This document shows, piece by piece, positions 1-5,876 of a stretch of DNA of 17,651 nucleotides. The notes beneath the pieces were generated by a model. It worked only from the letters and a program-made list of their open reading frames with translations, did not search any database and had not been told where the DNA came from. Source of the stretch: Xanthobacteraceae bacterium. GTDB lineage: Bacteria; Pseudomonadota; Alphaproteobacteria; Rhizobiales; Xanthobacteraceae. The position numbers and the translations under genes were made by a program. The stretch's first letter is position 1; each line of letters opens with the position of its first letter. Location of the stretch: positions 1 through 17,651 of the forward strand of contig JASHWN010000563.1 in NCBI GenBank assembly GCA_030044035.1, given 5' to 3'.

Positions 1-110
1 GCGTCGGCGGCATGGACCTCGCCGTTGGCTGCACCGTGCTGTGCGCTGCCAGTCGGCAGCAGCACCAGCACGAGTCCGAGCCAGAACGCCAATCGCAGCA
101 GGAAGAACAT
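1..110 (-). CDS. DUF5330-like exported/membrane protein, N-terminus only
   Basis: The gene reads leftward off the window edge, so only the first 36 codons and part of the next are visible. It begins MFFLLRLAFWLGLVLVLLPTG, one strongly hydrophobic segment (about residues 3-20) with almost no n-region, then a polar stretch (SAQHGAANGEVHAADA). From memory, this MFFLLR-start pattern is typical of the short DUF5330 proteins of Rhizobiales, whose function is unknown. It is probably a signal peptide or membrane anchor. The ATG at 108-110 is preceded by a weak GGGA 7-11 bases upstream. The gene is divergent from the sensor gene at 559. The family call is a recollection from the N-terminus alone; another small anchored protein is possible. 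Confidence 0.6.
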   Translation of the reverse strand, partial: MFFLLRLAFWLGLVLVLLPTGSAQHGAANGEVHAAD

Positions 111-227
111 CAGTCCCAAATCCCCGGCGGCCCGCATTGCCGCATCAGTTCGCACGATAACAGCCGGCGCTGAAGGCCGCGTTCGCAGGGTCGGATCGTT
201 TTTGTCCATAATCGAACAGAATACGCT

Positions 228-239
228 GCAAATTTTTGC
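228..239. promoter_or_regulatory. Near-palindrome GCAAATTTTTGC, candidate operator (copy 1)
   Basis: The sequence GCAAA-TT-TTTGC has perfect 5-base arms around a two-base centre. The same 12 bases occur exactly at 17050-17061, just upstream of a cytochrome c gene. Here it lies in the AT-rich core of the divergent region between the DUF5330-like and sensor genes. An operator role is inference from the symmetry, the intergenic position and the exact recurrence. Confidence 0.35.
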
Positions 240-483
240 GCAATCCGAACGATGTGGGAAAAAAATTGTTTACCTAAAATTTTGGCGAATGCCGGCCGTC
301 GGGATCGACTTCCGCCGTCGCTCGTGGCAGTTCGATCGCTGCATCAATTGAGCACAACGTGCGTCGCAATGACGCTTCTTCCGGGCCGGCAACAGCCCGT
401 TCACCATGTCGCATGATTCCATGATGCTAAAGCGGGCCGCGAAGGCTCCGAGCAACGCCGCGCCTGGCGGGTGCGCGCTTCCT

Positions 484-498
484 TTAGGGTTCGTTTAA
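484..498. promoter_or_regulatory. Candidate CtrA-type box (TTAG-N7-TTAA)
   Basis: TTAG at 484-487 and TTAA at 495-498 are separated by seven bases. This is one mismatch from the alphaproteobacterial CtrA consensus TTAA-N7-TTAA. It lies about 60 bases before the GTG start of the PAS sensor, a plausible promoter distance. The same variant occurs at 3648-3662. Chance matches to such a short motif are possible. Confidence 0.3.
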
Positions 499-558
499 GC
501 GGCGTCTGACACGATCCCGCGCACAACAAGGGGAGCGCGTCTGCAGCAACGGACGTGC

Positions 559-1629
559 GTGGGGAACGTGGGTGCCTTCGCGCCAATCCGGGATTACGTA
601 GAGACCCTCGTTCATCCGTCGGCGCAGCAGGATACGCTGACCGCGGGGCGCCACCGCGCCTTCATTGCGCCGCGGCTGATCGGCGGTGTCGTCGCGCTCG
701 CAGCATTACCGTTCTATCTGATCGTGCGCGGGACACCGAGCAGTGCGGAATTCGTCGTTTTCGGGTGGCCGGCGGTACCGATCTTCTCGGCATGCTTTTT
801 GTCACGCACGGGCGACTGCGAAAGCGCGCATTTGATCTCGGCGCTGGCGCTCGCGGTCTTTGCGTTGATTGCTGCAGTGTCGACCGGCGGCGTCGGCTCA
901 TATGCGGTCGCCTGGCTGGTGGTGGCGCCGCTTGAGGCTGTGCTGTCGGCGTCGCGCCGGGTTATCGCGATGGCATCGACGGCGGCCCTGGGCATAGTTG
1001 CCGCGCTGGTTCTGCTCGGCGCGCTGCATCTGTTGCCGGCACGCGGCGGCCAAGGAGGCAGCGCGCTCGCCGCGCTCGGCATCGCATCCGCCGTACTTTA
1101 TGCCGCCGCCCTGGCGCTTGCCGCCGAGAATTTGGCGCGCTCCCGCTCCTCGCTGCTCCAGGCGCAGGAAGACCGTTATCGGCTGTTGGCGCACACGATG
1201 ACGGATGTCATCACGCGCCATGGACCGGACGGCGACGTGCTGTTCGCTTCGCCTGGCGCCGAAGCCCTGTTCGGCGTGCCGATTCCCGCGCTCCACGGCC
1301 GCGGCCTTTTGCAGCGCGTTCATGTCGCTGACCGTCCGGCTTATCTGATGGCGCTCGGCGACGCGGCGGCACTCTCGGAAAGCCGCTCGGCGGAGTTTCG
1401 GGTATGCCGGGACGGCGGCAGTGAGCGCAGCAATGCGGCGCCGTTCGTTCGGATTGAAATGCAATGCCGGCCGCTCGACCAAACAACGGGAGCGTCAAGC
1501 GTGAAGGCAAGCGGCGACGTGGTCGCAGTGCTGCGGCAGGTGACCCGCCGCGAGCAAAAAGAGTCATCGTTTGAACGAACCAGGACGCAGTTCGATCCCG
1601 CCAAAAAGCCATTGAGGAAAAGTGCGTAA
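559..1629 (+). CDS. DivJ-like membrane PAS sensor lacking the histidine kinase domain
   Basis: This is a 356-residue protein. Residues 1-37 are cytoplasmic. About 38-191 form roughly six membrane segments (near 38-57, 62-82, 90-109, 112-129, 136-160 and 167-191). A linker follows, then a PAS fold at about 207-332 (DRYRLLAHTMTDVITRHGPDG through VVAVLRQVTRREQ). This N-terminal layout resembles DivJ-like PAS histidine kinases of Bradyrhizobium relatives, which continue into HisKA (HELRTPLN) and HATPase domains. Here the protein ends about 25 residues after the PAS fold with a basic tail, and no H-box or N/G-box follows in any frame before the next gene. It could sense a signal but cannot autophosphorylate. 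The GTG at 559 has only a weak GGA five bases upstream; GTG 568 is an alternative. It overlaps the next gene by 8 bases, suggesting translational coupling. The partner or output is unknown. Confidence 0.75.
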   Translation: MGNVGAFAPIRDYVETLVHPSAQQDTLTAGRHRAFIAPRLIGGVVALAALPFYLIVRGTPSSAEFVVFGWPAVPIFSACFLSRTGDCESAHLISALALAVFALIAAVSTGGVGSYAVAWLVVAPLEAVLSASRRVIAMASTAALGIVAALVLLGALHLLPARGGQGGSALAALGIASAVLYAAALALAAENLARSRSSLLQAQEDRYRLLAHTMTDVITRHGPDGDVLFASPGAEALFGVPIPALHGRGLLQRVHVADRPAYLMALGDAAALSESRSAEFRVCRDGGSERSNAAPFVRIEMQCRPLDQTTGASSVKASGDVVAVLRQVTRREQKESSFERTRTQFDPAKKPLRKSA

Positions 1630-2167
1630 GCGCCGCAACGAGCATCGAGGTTTTACCGCACGCGCCGCCGCAATGGCTGGCGCGCTCGGTGCGGTGTTGT
1701 GGACGCGGCTCGCGCGCCGCCCGGTCGATTCTGTTGCGCTGCTGCTCGCGCTTGCCACGAGCCTGATCATCATCGTCAATGCGCTCGTGCTGCAGTCGAG
1801 CGCGCATCCGGCACCGTTCGTCACGGCTCCAGTGCCGCCGGCCCCTGCCGCAGCCTTACAGAGAGGGACGACCGCCTTATCGCCCGCGCATGCGCCGGCC
1901 ATGGCGCATCCGCTGCGCAGCGAGGTCGCGGCGCGGCCCAACGATCCGATTGCGCAGTTCATCGGCATGTCGTCGCGCATCATGGCAGTGCAACGGGCGC
2001 TATCGGATTACGGCTATGGCCAAATCAGGCCTTCCGGCATTCTCGACGAGCCTACTGGTGCGGCGATCGAGCGGTTCGAGCGTGAGCACGGCCTGCCGGT
2101 CACAGGCAAGATTTCCGACCGGCTGGTGAGCGAGCTTTCGGCCATGATCGGGCATCCGCTCGATTGA
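1622..2167 (+). CDS. Membrane-anchored peptidoglycan-binding (PF01471-like) protein
   Basis: This is a 181-residue protein with a basic N-terminus, one membrane segment at about 35-58 (VDSVALLLALATSLIIIVNALVL), an Ala/Pro-rich linker (about 60-95), and a C-terminal peptidoglycan-binding fold at about 118-178. In that fold, IMAVQRALSDYGYG, then GILDEPTGAAIERFEREHGLPVTGKI, is the usual repeat pattern of the PF01471 family. The predicted topology puts the domain in the periplasm, bound to the wall. The start is GTG at 1622, with GAGGA at 1614-1618 and a short 3-base spacer; ATG 1673 would give a shorter tail. It overlaps the end of the sensor gene and precedes the DUF1491 gene, an order I recall from Bradyrhizobium-type genomes. 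It has no catalytic motif, so its role is targeting or structural. Confidence 0.8.
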   Translation: MRKRRNEHRGFTARAAAMAGALGAVLWTRLARRPVDSVALLLALATSLIIIVNALVLQSSAHPAPFVTAPVPPAPAAALQRGTTALSPAHAPAMAHPLRSEVAARPNDPIAQFIGMSSRIMAVQRALSDYGYGQIRPSGILDEPTGAAIERFEREHGLPVTGKISDRLVSELSAMIGHPLD

Positions 2168-2234
2168 GCGCGCCGATTTGCCGCCTCAGGCCAGCTGGGC
2201 CATATCTGCATGAATCGGCCGATGCGAGGCGGAC

Positions 2235-2582
2235 ATGCGGCTCAAATCCGCACTCTGGGTGGCAGCTTATCTGCGGCGGTGCCAAGTCGAAGACATGTTT
2301 GCGGTGGTGCGCCGGCGCGGCGCCGAGGAGGCCGGCGCCATCTTCGTCCGCATCAACAGGCTCGATGGGACCTCGGACCTGTTCGGGCCGGCGCCGCAAA
2401 GCGCGTTCGAGGTGCCGCCGGGCGTCGAACGCCTATTCAGCGCCAGCTTGGCCGAGCAACCCGCGCCCGATGCGGCGGTGGACGCTTATTTGGTCCGCGA
2501 GATCAAATTCGATCCCGACATTTGGATCGTCGAGGTCGAGGATCGCGCCGGACGGCATTTTCTCGACGTCGCCGGCGTTTGA
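2235..2582 (+). CDS. DUF1491 family protein
   Basis: This 115-residue soluble protein matches the DUF1491 family over its full length. It begins MRLKSALWVAAYLRRC, continues with GAEEAGAIFVRINRLDG and an acidic middle (VDAYLVREIKFDPDIWIVEVEDRAG), and ends RHFLDVAGV. The family is small, largely alphaproteobacterial and of unknown function. There is no signal peptide or membrane segment. The ATG at 2235 is preceded by a purine-rich AGGCGGA, which supports this start. It lies 67 bases after the peptidoglycan-binding gene on the same strand and is probably the last gene of that cluster. It converges with the DUF2336 gene across 17 bases, and no terminator hairpin is visible between them. Confidence 0.88.
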   Translation: MRLKSALWVAAYLRRCQVEDMFAVVRRRGAEEAGAIFVRINRLDGTSDLFGPAPQSAFEVPPGVERLFSASLAEQPAPDAAVDAYLVREIKFDPDIWIVEVEDRAGRHFLDVAGV

Positions 2583-2599
2583 ATGGCGTCGGCGCGCGG

Positions 2600-3583
2600 C
2601 TAGGAAGCCTGGCGTCGCGCGCTGCGTAACGGCGGCGCCGAAACGCGCCGTGCCGGCGCAGCCTGGCGGGCGCCAAGCGCACCGTTTGCTGACAGTGCTC
2701 TCTGCGCTCGAGCGGCGCCGTTCTCAACGTTGAGCGCTTGCCAGGTCGCGACAACATCTTGCGCGGCCTCCGTGGTGATTTCGTCGTAAAGCATCGCGAG
2801 CGCGTGGACGCGCTCGACCGAGTGGCCGACCGCGGTGTTGACGAACAGCAGGATGCGATAGAGCAGATCGCGCGAAACAGCCAAGGCCTTGGCAGCTACC
2901 ACGATGGGCTCGCCGAGTTCGTCACCGGCAATACGCCGCGCCTGTTGCCGCGAAATACGCAGGGACTGCGCCAGCACGAGCGCGAACTCTTCGCGCTTGC
3001 GGGCGAGCGCCACCGCTTCCAGCCGCCGCCCTACGGTGGGATCGTGTACGACGTCGCTTGGCACGGGCGGCAACGCGGCGGCAATATGGAGGTTGAGCAG
3101 GATGAGGCGCCGCTCGCTGGCGTTGGCGGCGAAGAACAGCTCGTTGAGCTCGCCGGCGATGTCGGCGTTGATCCTCGCAGCCGCGTCCAAATTTCGTTGC
3201 GCCGGCACCGCTTTGCGCTTCGGAACAGGCAAAGCGACGGTCGGCTTGGGCTCCGCGGGGCGCGTCACGCTTTGCGTTGATCTGTGCTGGCGCAACGCGG
3301 CCGTTACTTCAGGCAGATCGACGGCGAGCCGTTCGATGACGCGGCGAGGCGGTGCAAGGTGCGGCCCAAGCCGCGTCGCAACGGCGACGCGCGTCGCCAC
3401 GTCGACGGAATCCAACAGGCGAAGCGCGAGCTCGGTGTAATGCCGGTCTTCTTCGGGGGTATGCGTCAGTTTCTGTACGTAGAGGTCGGTCAGCACCCGC
3501 AGCAGCGTCGGGCGCATGTCGACCCCGCCGCGCAGCCCGATATCGGTGAAGCCTTCCAAACTCCTGAGACTGGGCACTTCCAT
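2600..3583 (-). CDS. DUF2336 domain protein
   Basis: This is a 327-residue, largely helical protein. The first part (about 1-100: RPTLLRVLTDLYVQK, EEDRHYTELALRLLDSVDVATRVAVATRLG, PPRRVIERLAVDLPEVTAAL) has the pattern of DUF2336, an alphaproteobacterial HEAT-like family of unknown function. A basic, Pro-rich linker (about 101-130) leads to a second helical half (about 131-290), with repeated motifs such as LILLNLHIAAALPP and SRQQARRIAGDELGEPIVVAAKALAVSRDLLYRILLF. The C-terminus is Ala/Arg-rich and probably disordered. There is no signal peptide or membrane segment. The ATG at 3581-3583 has only a weak GAGA upstream, but the MEVPSL start matches what I recall of homologues. The promoter region upstream is shared with the small gene at 3747 and contains a CtrA-like box. 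Confidence 0.85.
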   Translation of the reverse strand: MEVPSLRSLEGFTDIGLRGGVDMRPTLLRVLTDLYVQKLTHTPEEDRHYTELALRLLDSVDVATRVAVATRLGPHLAPPRRVIERLAVDLPEVTAALRQHRSTQSVTRPAEPKPTVALPVPKRKAVPAQRNLDAAARINADIAGELNELFFAANASERRLILLNLHIAAALPPVPSDVVHDPTVGRRLEAVALARKREEFALVLAQSLRISRQQARRIAGDELGEPIVVAAKALAVSRDLLYRILLFVNTAVGHSVERVHALAMLYDEITTEAAQDVVATWQALNVENGAARAQRALSANGALGARQAAPARRVSAPPLRSARRQAS

Positions 3584-3647
3584 CTGACGGGTCTCAATTG
3601 CAACAGTACACGACGGTTCACTTGCCCTTCAGCCTAGGCGTTTCGCG

Positions 3648-3662
3648 TTAGCGGAGCGTTAA
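3648..3662. promoter_or_regulatory. Candidate CtrA-type box (TTAG-N7-TTAA)
   Basis: TTAG at 3648-3651 and TTAA at 3659-3662 are seven bases apart. Read on the other strand it is TTAA-N7-CTAAC, one mismatch from the CtrA consensus TTAA-N7-TTAAC. It lies between two divergent genes, about 65 bases from the DUF2336 start and 85 bases from the small gene at 3747. It has the same form as the site at 484-498. No binding can be shown from sequence. Confidence 0.3.
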
Positions 3663-3746
3663 CCTTGCATGCCACTTAATTAGCAGGACGCCGCCAAACG
3701 CCGGATCGGGGGATCCGCAGTAACGGTCGTCAGAGGGCAATGGCTG

Positions 3747-3938
3747 GTGGGCAACGTCATCAAGTTTCCCGACGACGGGCGCATCGTGCGCTTCGGCCGC
3801 AGCGGCACGGACGAATCCGCGACGATCATCATTCTGCCGGTCGTGCGCATCGAGCGTTATGCGGATTCCTCGGCTGAGGAGCCGCGCACGAATCCGCCTG
3901 CCGACAGCGGTGGGCGCCGACGCATGAGACGCCGCTAG
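3747..3938 (+). CDS. Small conserved-type hypothetical protein (63 aa)
   Basis: The protein begins MGNVIKFPDDGRIVRFG, has a hydrophobic centre (SATIIILPVVRIERY) and ends in a disordered, strongly basic tail (GGRRRMRRR). The VIKFPDDGRIVR start followed by an ILPVVRIER strand recalls small uncharacterised proteins of Bradyrhizobium relatives; that is memory, not a search. The GTG at 3747 has a good AGAGGG nine bases upstream, whereas the ATG at 3740 is in another frame. It lies 16 bases before the lipoprotein gene, so the two probably form an operon. The basic tail could contact RNA, DNA or membrane lipid; its function is unknown. Confidence 0.7.
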   Translation: MGNVIKFPDDGRIVRFGRSGTDESATIIILPVVRIERYADSSAEEPRTNPPADSGGRRRMRRR

Positions 3939-3954
3939 GCCGCGGCTTCATCGC

Positions 3955-4737
3955 ATGTCGCCGAACTCCCGTCGTCGCGCGTCCGCATTGCCGATCGCGG
4001 CGCTGCTCGGCGTCGCGCTTGCCGGCTGTTCCAGCATCGGCGATTTCGGCCGGCTTAAGCCGTCGCTCGTCACCGACGACATCCATGACTGGGTCGGCCA
4101 GGAGGCCGCCGTACGAGCCGGCGCGCCGATCTCCGCTGCGCATCTCACCGACGACGAGCGCCTGCTGCGCGACCTGGCATTTCCGCTGATCGAGCCGCCG
4201 TTCGATCGGCAGCGCTGGAACGCGGTGGTGTACGAATATGGCCTCGACCGCAAATTCCGACGCGAATTATGGATTGACGATCCTACCGTCTATTACGCGC
4301 ATCTTGAAGGCTCCTTTGTCCGCTCGACCGCGGCGCGCTATAACCGATTGTCAGATGACATCCGCAACGACATCGTGAGCATCGATCCGTTCTTCGCCGT
4401 TGCACGGCGCGTGGTCGATCTTGACCGGCGGCGCGAGGCGAGCATGCATGCTGTTGCTGATCTCAGCCCGGCGGAGGCGTCCGACGCACAAGCGCGCATC
4501 GGCGAAAACGCTCTGGTGATTGCCTGGGTGCAGCATGCCTTGGTCGAGCGCTGCGCCTCCTATCGGTTCGCGCTCGAACATCTCGCTGTTGTCGAACCGC
4601 AGGCCGCGGCTGCCGATGTGGATCGGGCGCTGACGCAGCTGCAGCAGAAAGCCGCGGCAAACAATCTCGTGGTGGTGCCGCACTTCGCCGCTCAATCCGA
4701 GCCCGTTCTCGCGTCGGTGGCGGACGCCGGCAAATAA
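3955..4737 (+). CDS. Predicted lipoprotein, function unknown
   Basis: This is a 260-residue protein with a lipoprotein signal: a basic n-region (RRRAS), a hydrophobic stretch (about 10-22) and the lipobox LAGC, giving a lipidated Cys25 after cleavage. The mature part is predicted helical and charged, with WVGQEAAVRAG, LLRDLAFPLIEPPFDRQRWNAVVYEYGL and a long C-terminal helical region (about 160-245), including LTQLQQKAAANN. No catalytic motif or known domain is recognisable. It is probably anchored on the periplasmic side of the inner or outer membrane. The ATG at 3955 lacks a strong ribosome binding site and may rely on coupling to the gene 16 bases upstream. Its stop codon directly abuts the stop codon of the convergent DUF1254 gene. 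Confidence 0.8.
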   Translation: MSPNSRRRASALPIAALLGVALAGCSSIGDFGRLKPSLVTDDIHDWVGQEAAVRAGAPISAAHLTDDERLLRDLAFPLIEPPFDRQRWNAVVYEYGLDRKFRRELWIDDPTVYYAHLEGSFVRSTAARYNRLSDDIRNDIVSIDPFFAVARRVVDLDRRREASMHAVADLSPAEASDAQARIGENALVIAWVQHALVERCASYRFALEHLAVVEPQAAAADVDRALTQLQQKAAANNLVVVPHFAAQSEPVLASVADAGK

Positions 4738-5289
4738 TCATTCGACCGGCTGGCTGCGGCACTGCGCGGAGGCCAACGCGCGCTGCGCCATGGCCATCAA
4801 GCTCGGCTCCGGCGCCAGCGCGCGCAGCACGATGAGGCCGGTCGTCGACGGCGAATCGATGATCAAACGGTCAGCGGCGGTAACATCCTCTTCTTCAGGC
4901 ACCTGGGCGTGCTGCGCGGGCGTCATCAGATCGAGCTCGATGGCGCGCCGTCCGGCGGCGCGGTCGTTGATCGCGTAATAGGCGACGCTGTCGCGCGTGT
5001 AGAATGTGACCGACGTGTAAGCTTCGCTCACCGGGGCATTGAGCTTGATCGAGCCGGCGGACAGATCGTAGCGGCACACCGCTACGGCAAAAGCCGGATC
5101 CATGAACGGCAGCACGGAGTGCTGAGCGGTTGATGCCGGCAGCGGCACGACGCGATTGACTGTGGTCAAGGCCACCAACCGCGAATACGCATCCTGGCTT
5201 GCCGCGCGCGGCATCGCCAGTACCGTGGCAAGGTGCACGATGCCGCCCAGCAAGATTCCGCCCAGGATCCACAACAGCCAGCGGATCAT
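4738..5289 (-). CDS. DUF1254 family membrane-anchored protein
   Basis: This is a 183-residue protein. One membrane segment or uncleaved signal lies at about 4-26 (WLLWILGGILLGGIVHLATVLAM). A periplasmic domain follows that fits the short DUF1254 proteins found next to DUF1214 genes in Rhizobiales (PFMDPAFAVAVCRYDLSAGSIKLNAPVSEAYTSVTFYTRDSVAYYAINDRAAG). The ATG at 5287-5289 forms an ATGA overlap with the end of the upstream DUF1214 gene, with AAGAG-type purines just before it, so the two are probably translationally coupled. In longer homologues in other bacteria, DUF1254 and DUF1214 occur as one polypeptide in the opposite order. The biochemical role is not established. Confidence 0.8.
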   Translation of the reverse strand: MIRWLLWILGGILLGGIVHLATVLAMPRAASQDAYSRLVALTTVNRVVPLPASTAQHSVLPFMDPAFAVAVCRYDLSAGSIKLNAPVSEAYTSVTFYTRDSVAYYAINDRAAGRRAIELDLMTPAQHAQVPEEEDVTAADRLIIDSPSTTGLIVLRALAPEPSLMAMAQRALASAQCRSQPVE

Positions 5290-5864
5290 GAGCAGCTCTT
5301 TCGTGTGACCGCCGGCATCGGGCCCTCTTTTATCGTTGTCGCGGCGACGCCGATTGGCGAGTCGTAGAGCCGCCAAACCAGGACGAAGCGTTCAATGCCG
5401 CCGGTCGGCAGCCAATTGCCGGGCCGCGCTTGCGGCGCGACCGCAATGGTGAAGCTGCCATCGGCGTCGCGGACAATTTCCTCGCTGGTGAAGCCATGAC
5501 GATCGATCGCGTTGGCAACGAGGTGGCCCTGGATGTCATACAGCGCCACCGTCCAAAAACGCGCCGGCGGTGTCATGCCGCTTACGCTAAAGCTGCAGCG
5601 GCCATCGAAAGCATGACCGGCATCGTCGCCGCGGGCATAAAACGCGACGCCGTCGCCGATGCCGATCGGCAATTCGCCGTCGCGGGCGATACCGGCATGG
5701 GCATAGGGATCGATGTCCTGCGATCCGCTCTTCGGCCAGGCCGTCCAGGCGTCGATCGTCAACGAACCGAAGGCGACGCCGCGGGTCAGCGTCAGCCATG
5801 TGGTGCCGAGCCCGACGATCGCGGCGAGGGCGAAAGTGAATAACGTGCCGAGCAGAAGGCGCAT
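5286..5864 (-). CDS. DUF1214 family membrane-anchored protein
   Basis: This is a 192-residue protein with an N-terminal membrane segment (about 3-28), then a compact beta-rich domain. The motifs FDGRCSFSVSGMTPPARFWTVALYDIQGHLVANAIDRHGFTS, GSFTIAVAPQARPGNWLPTGG and FVLVWRLYDSP are characteristic of DUF1214. The Trp and Pro of GNWLPT and the final LVWRLY strand are the usual landmarks. The domain is predicted periplasmic. It starts 12 bases after the stop of the penicillin-binding protein gene and overlaps the DUF1254 gene by 4 bases, so all three are almost certainly one operon. That context points to an envelope role, but no reaction is known. The C-terminus, MPAVTRKSCS, ends in a cysteine near the tail. 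Confidence 0.85.
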   Translation of the reverse strand: MRLLLGTLFTFALAAIVGLGTTWLTLTRGVAFGSLTIDAWTAWPKSGSQDIDPYAHAGIARDGELPIGIGDGVAFYARGDDAGHAFDGRCSFSVSGMTPPARFWTVALYDIQGHLVANAIDRHGFTSEEIVRDADGSFTIAVAPQARPGNWLPTGGIERFVLVWRLYDSPIGVAATTIKEGPMPAVTRKSCS

Positions 5865-5876
5865 GGCGCGGGGCGC

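Larger units (their letters stand above)
111..558. promoter_or_regulatory. Divergent intergenic region with AT-rich core
   Basis: This 448-base stretch separates the leftward DUF5330-like gene from the rightward sensor gene. I see no convincing gene in it: the short frames have arginine-rich, shadow-like translations and no ribosome binding site. It has an AT-rich core at about 225-290, including the near-palindrome GCAAATTTTTGC (228-239) and CCTAAAATTTTGG (about 273-285), which fits promoter or operator DNA. Nearer the sensor gene lies a CtrA-like TTAG-N7-TTAA (484-498). No -35/-10 pair can be assigned with confidence. Confidence 0.5.

Noticed and set aside
25..351. Plus-strand frame of 108 codons at the left edge
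   Set aside because: It overlaps the DUF5330-like gene on the other strand and runs into AT-rich promoter DNA; there is no ribosome binding site or recognisable domain.
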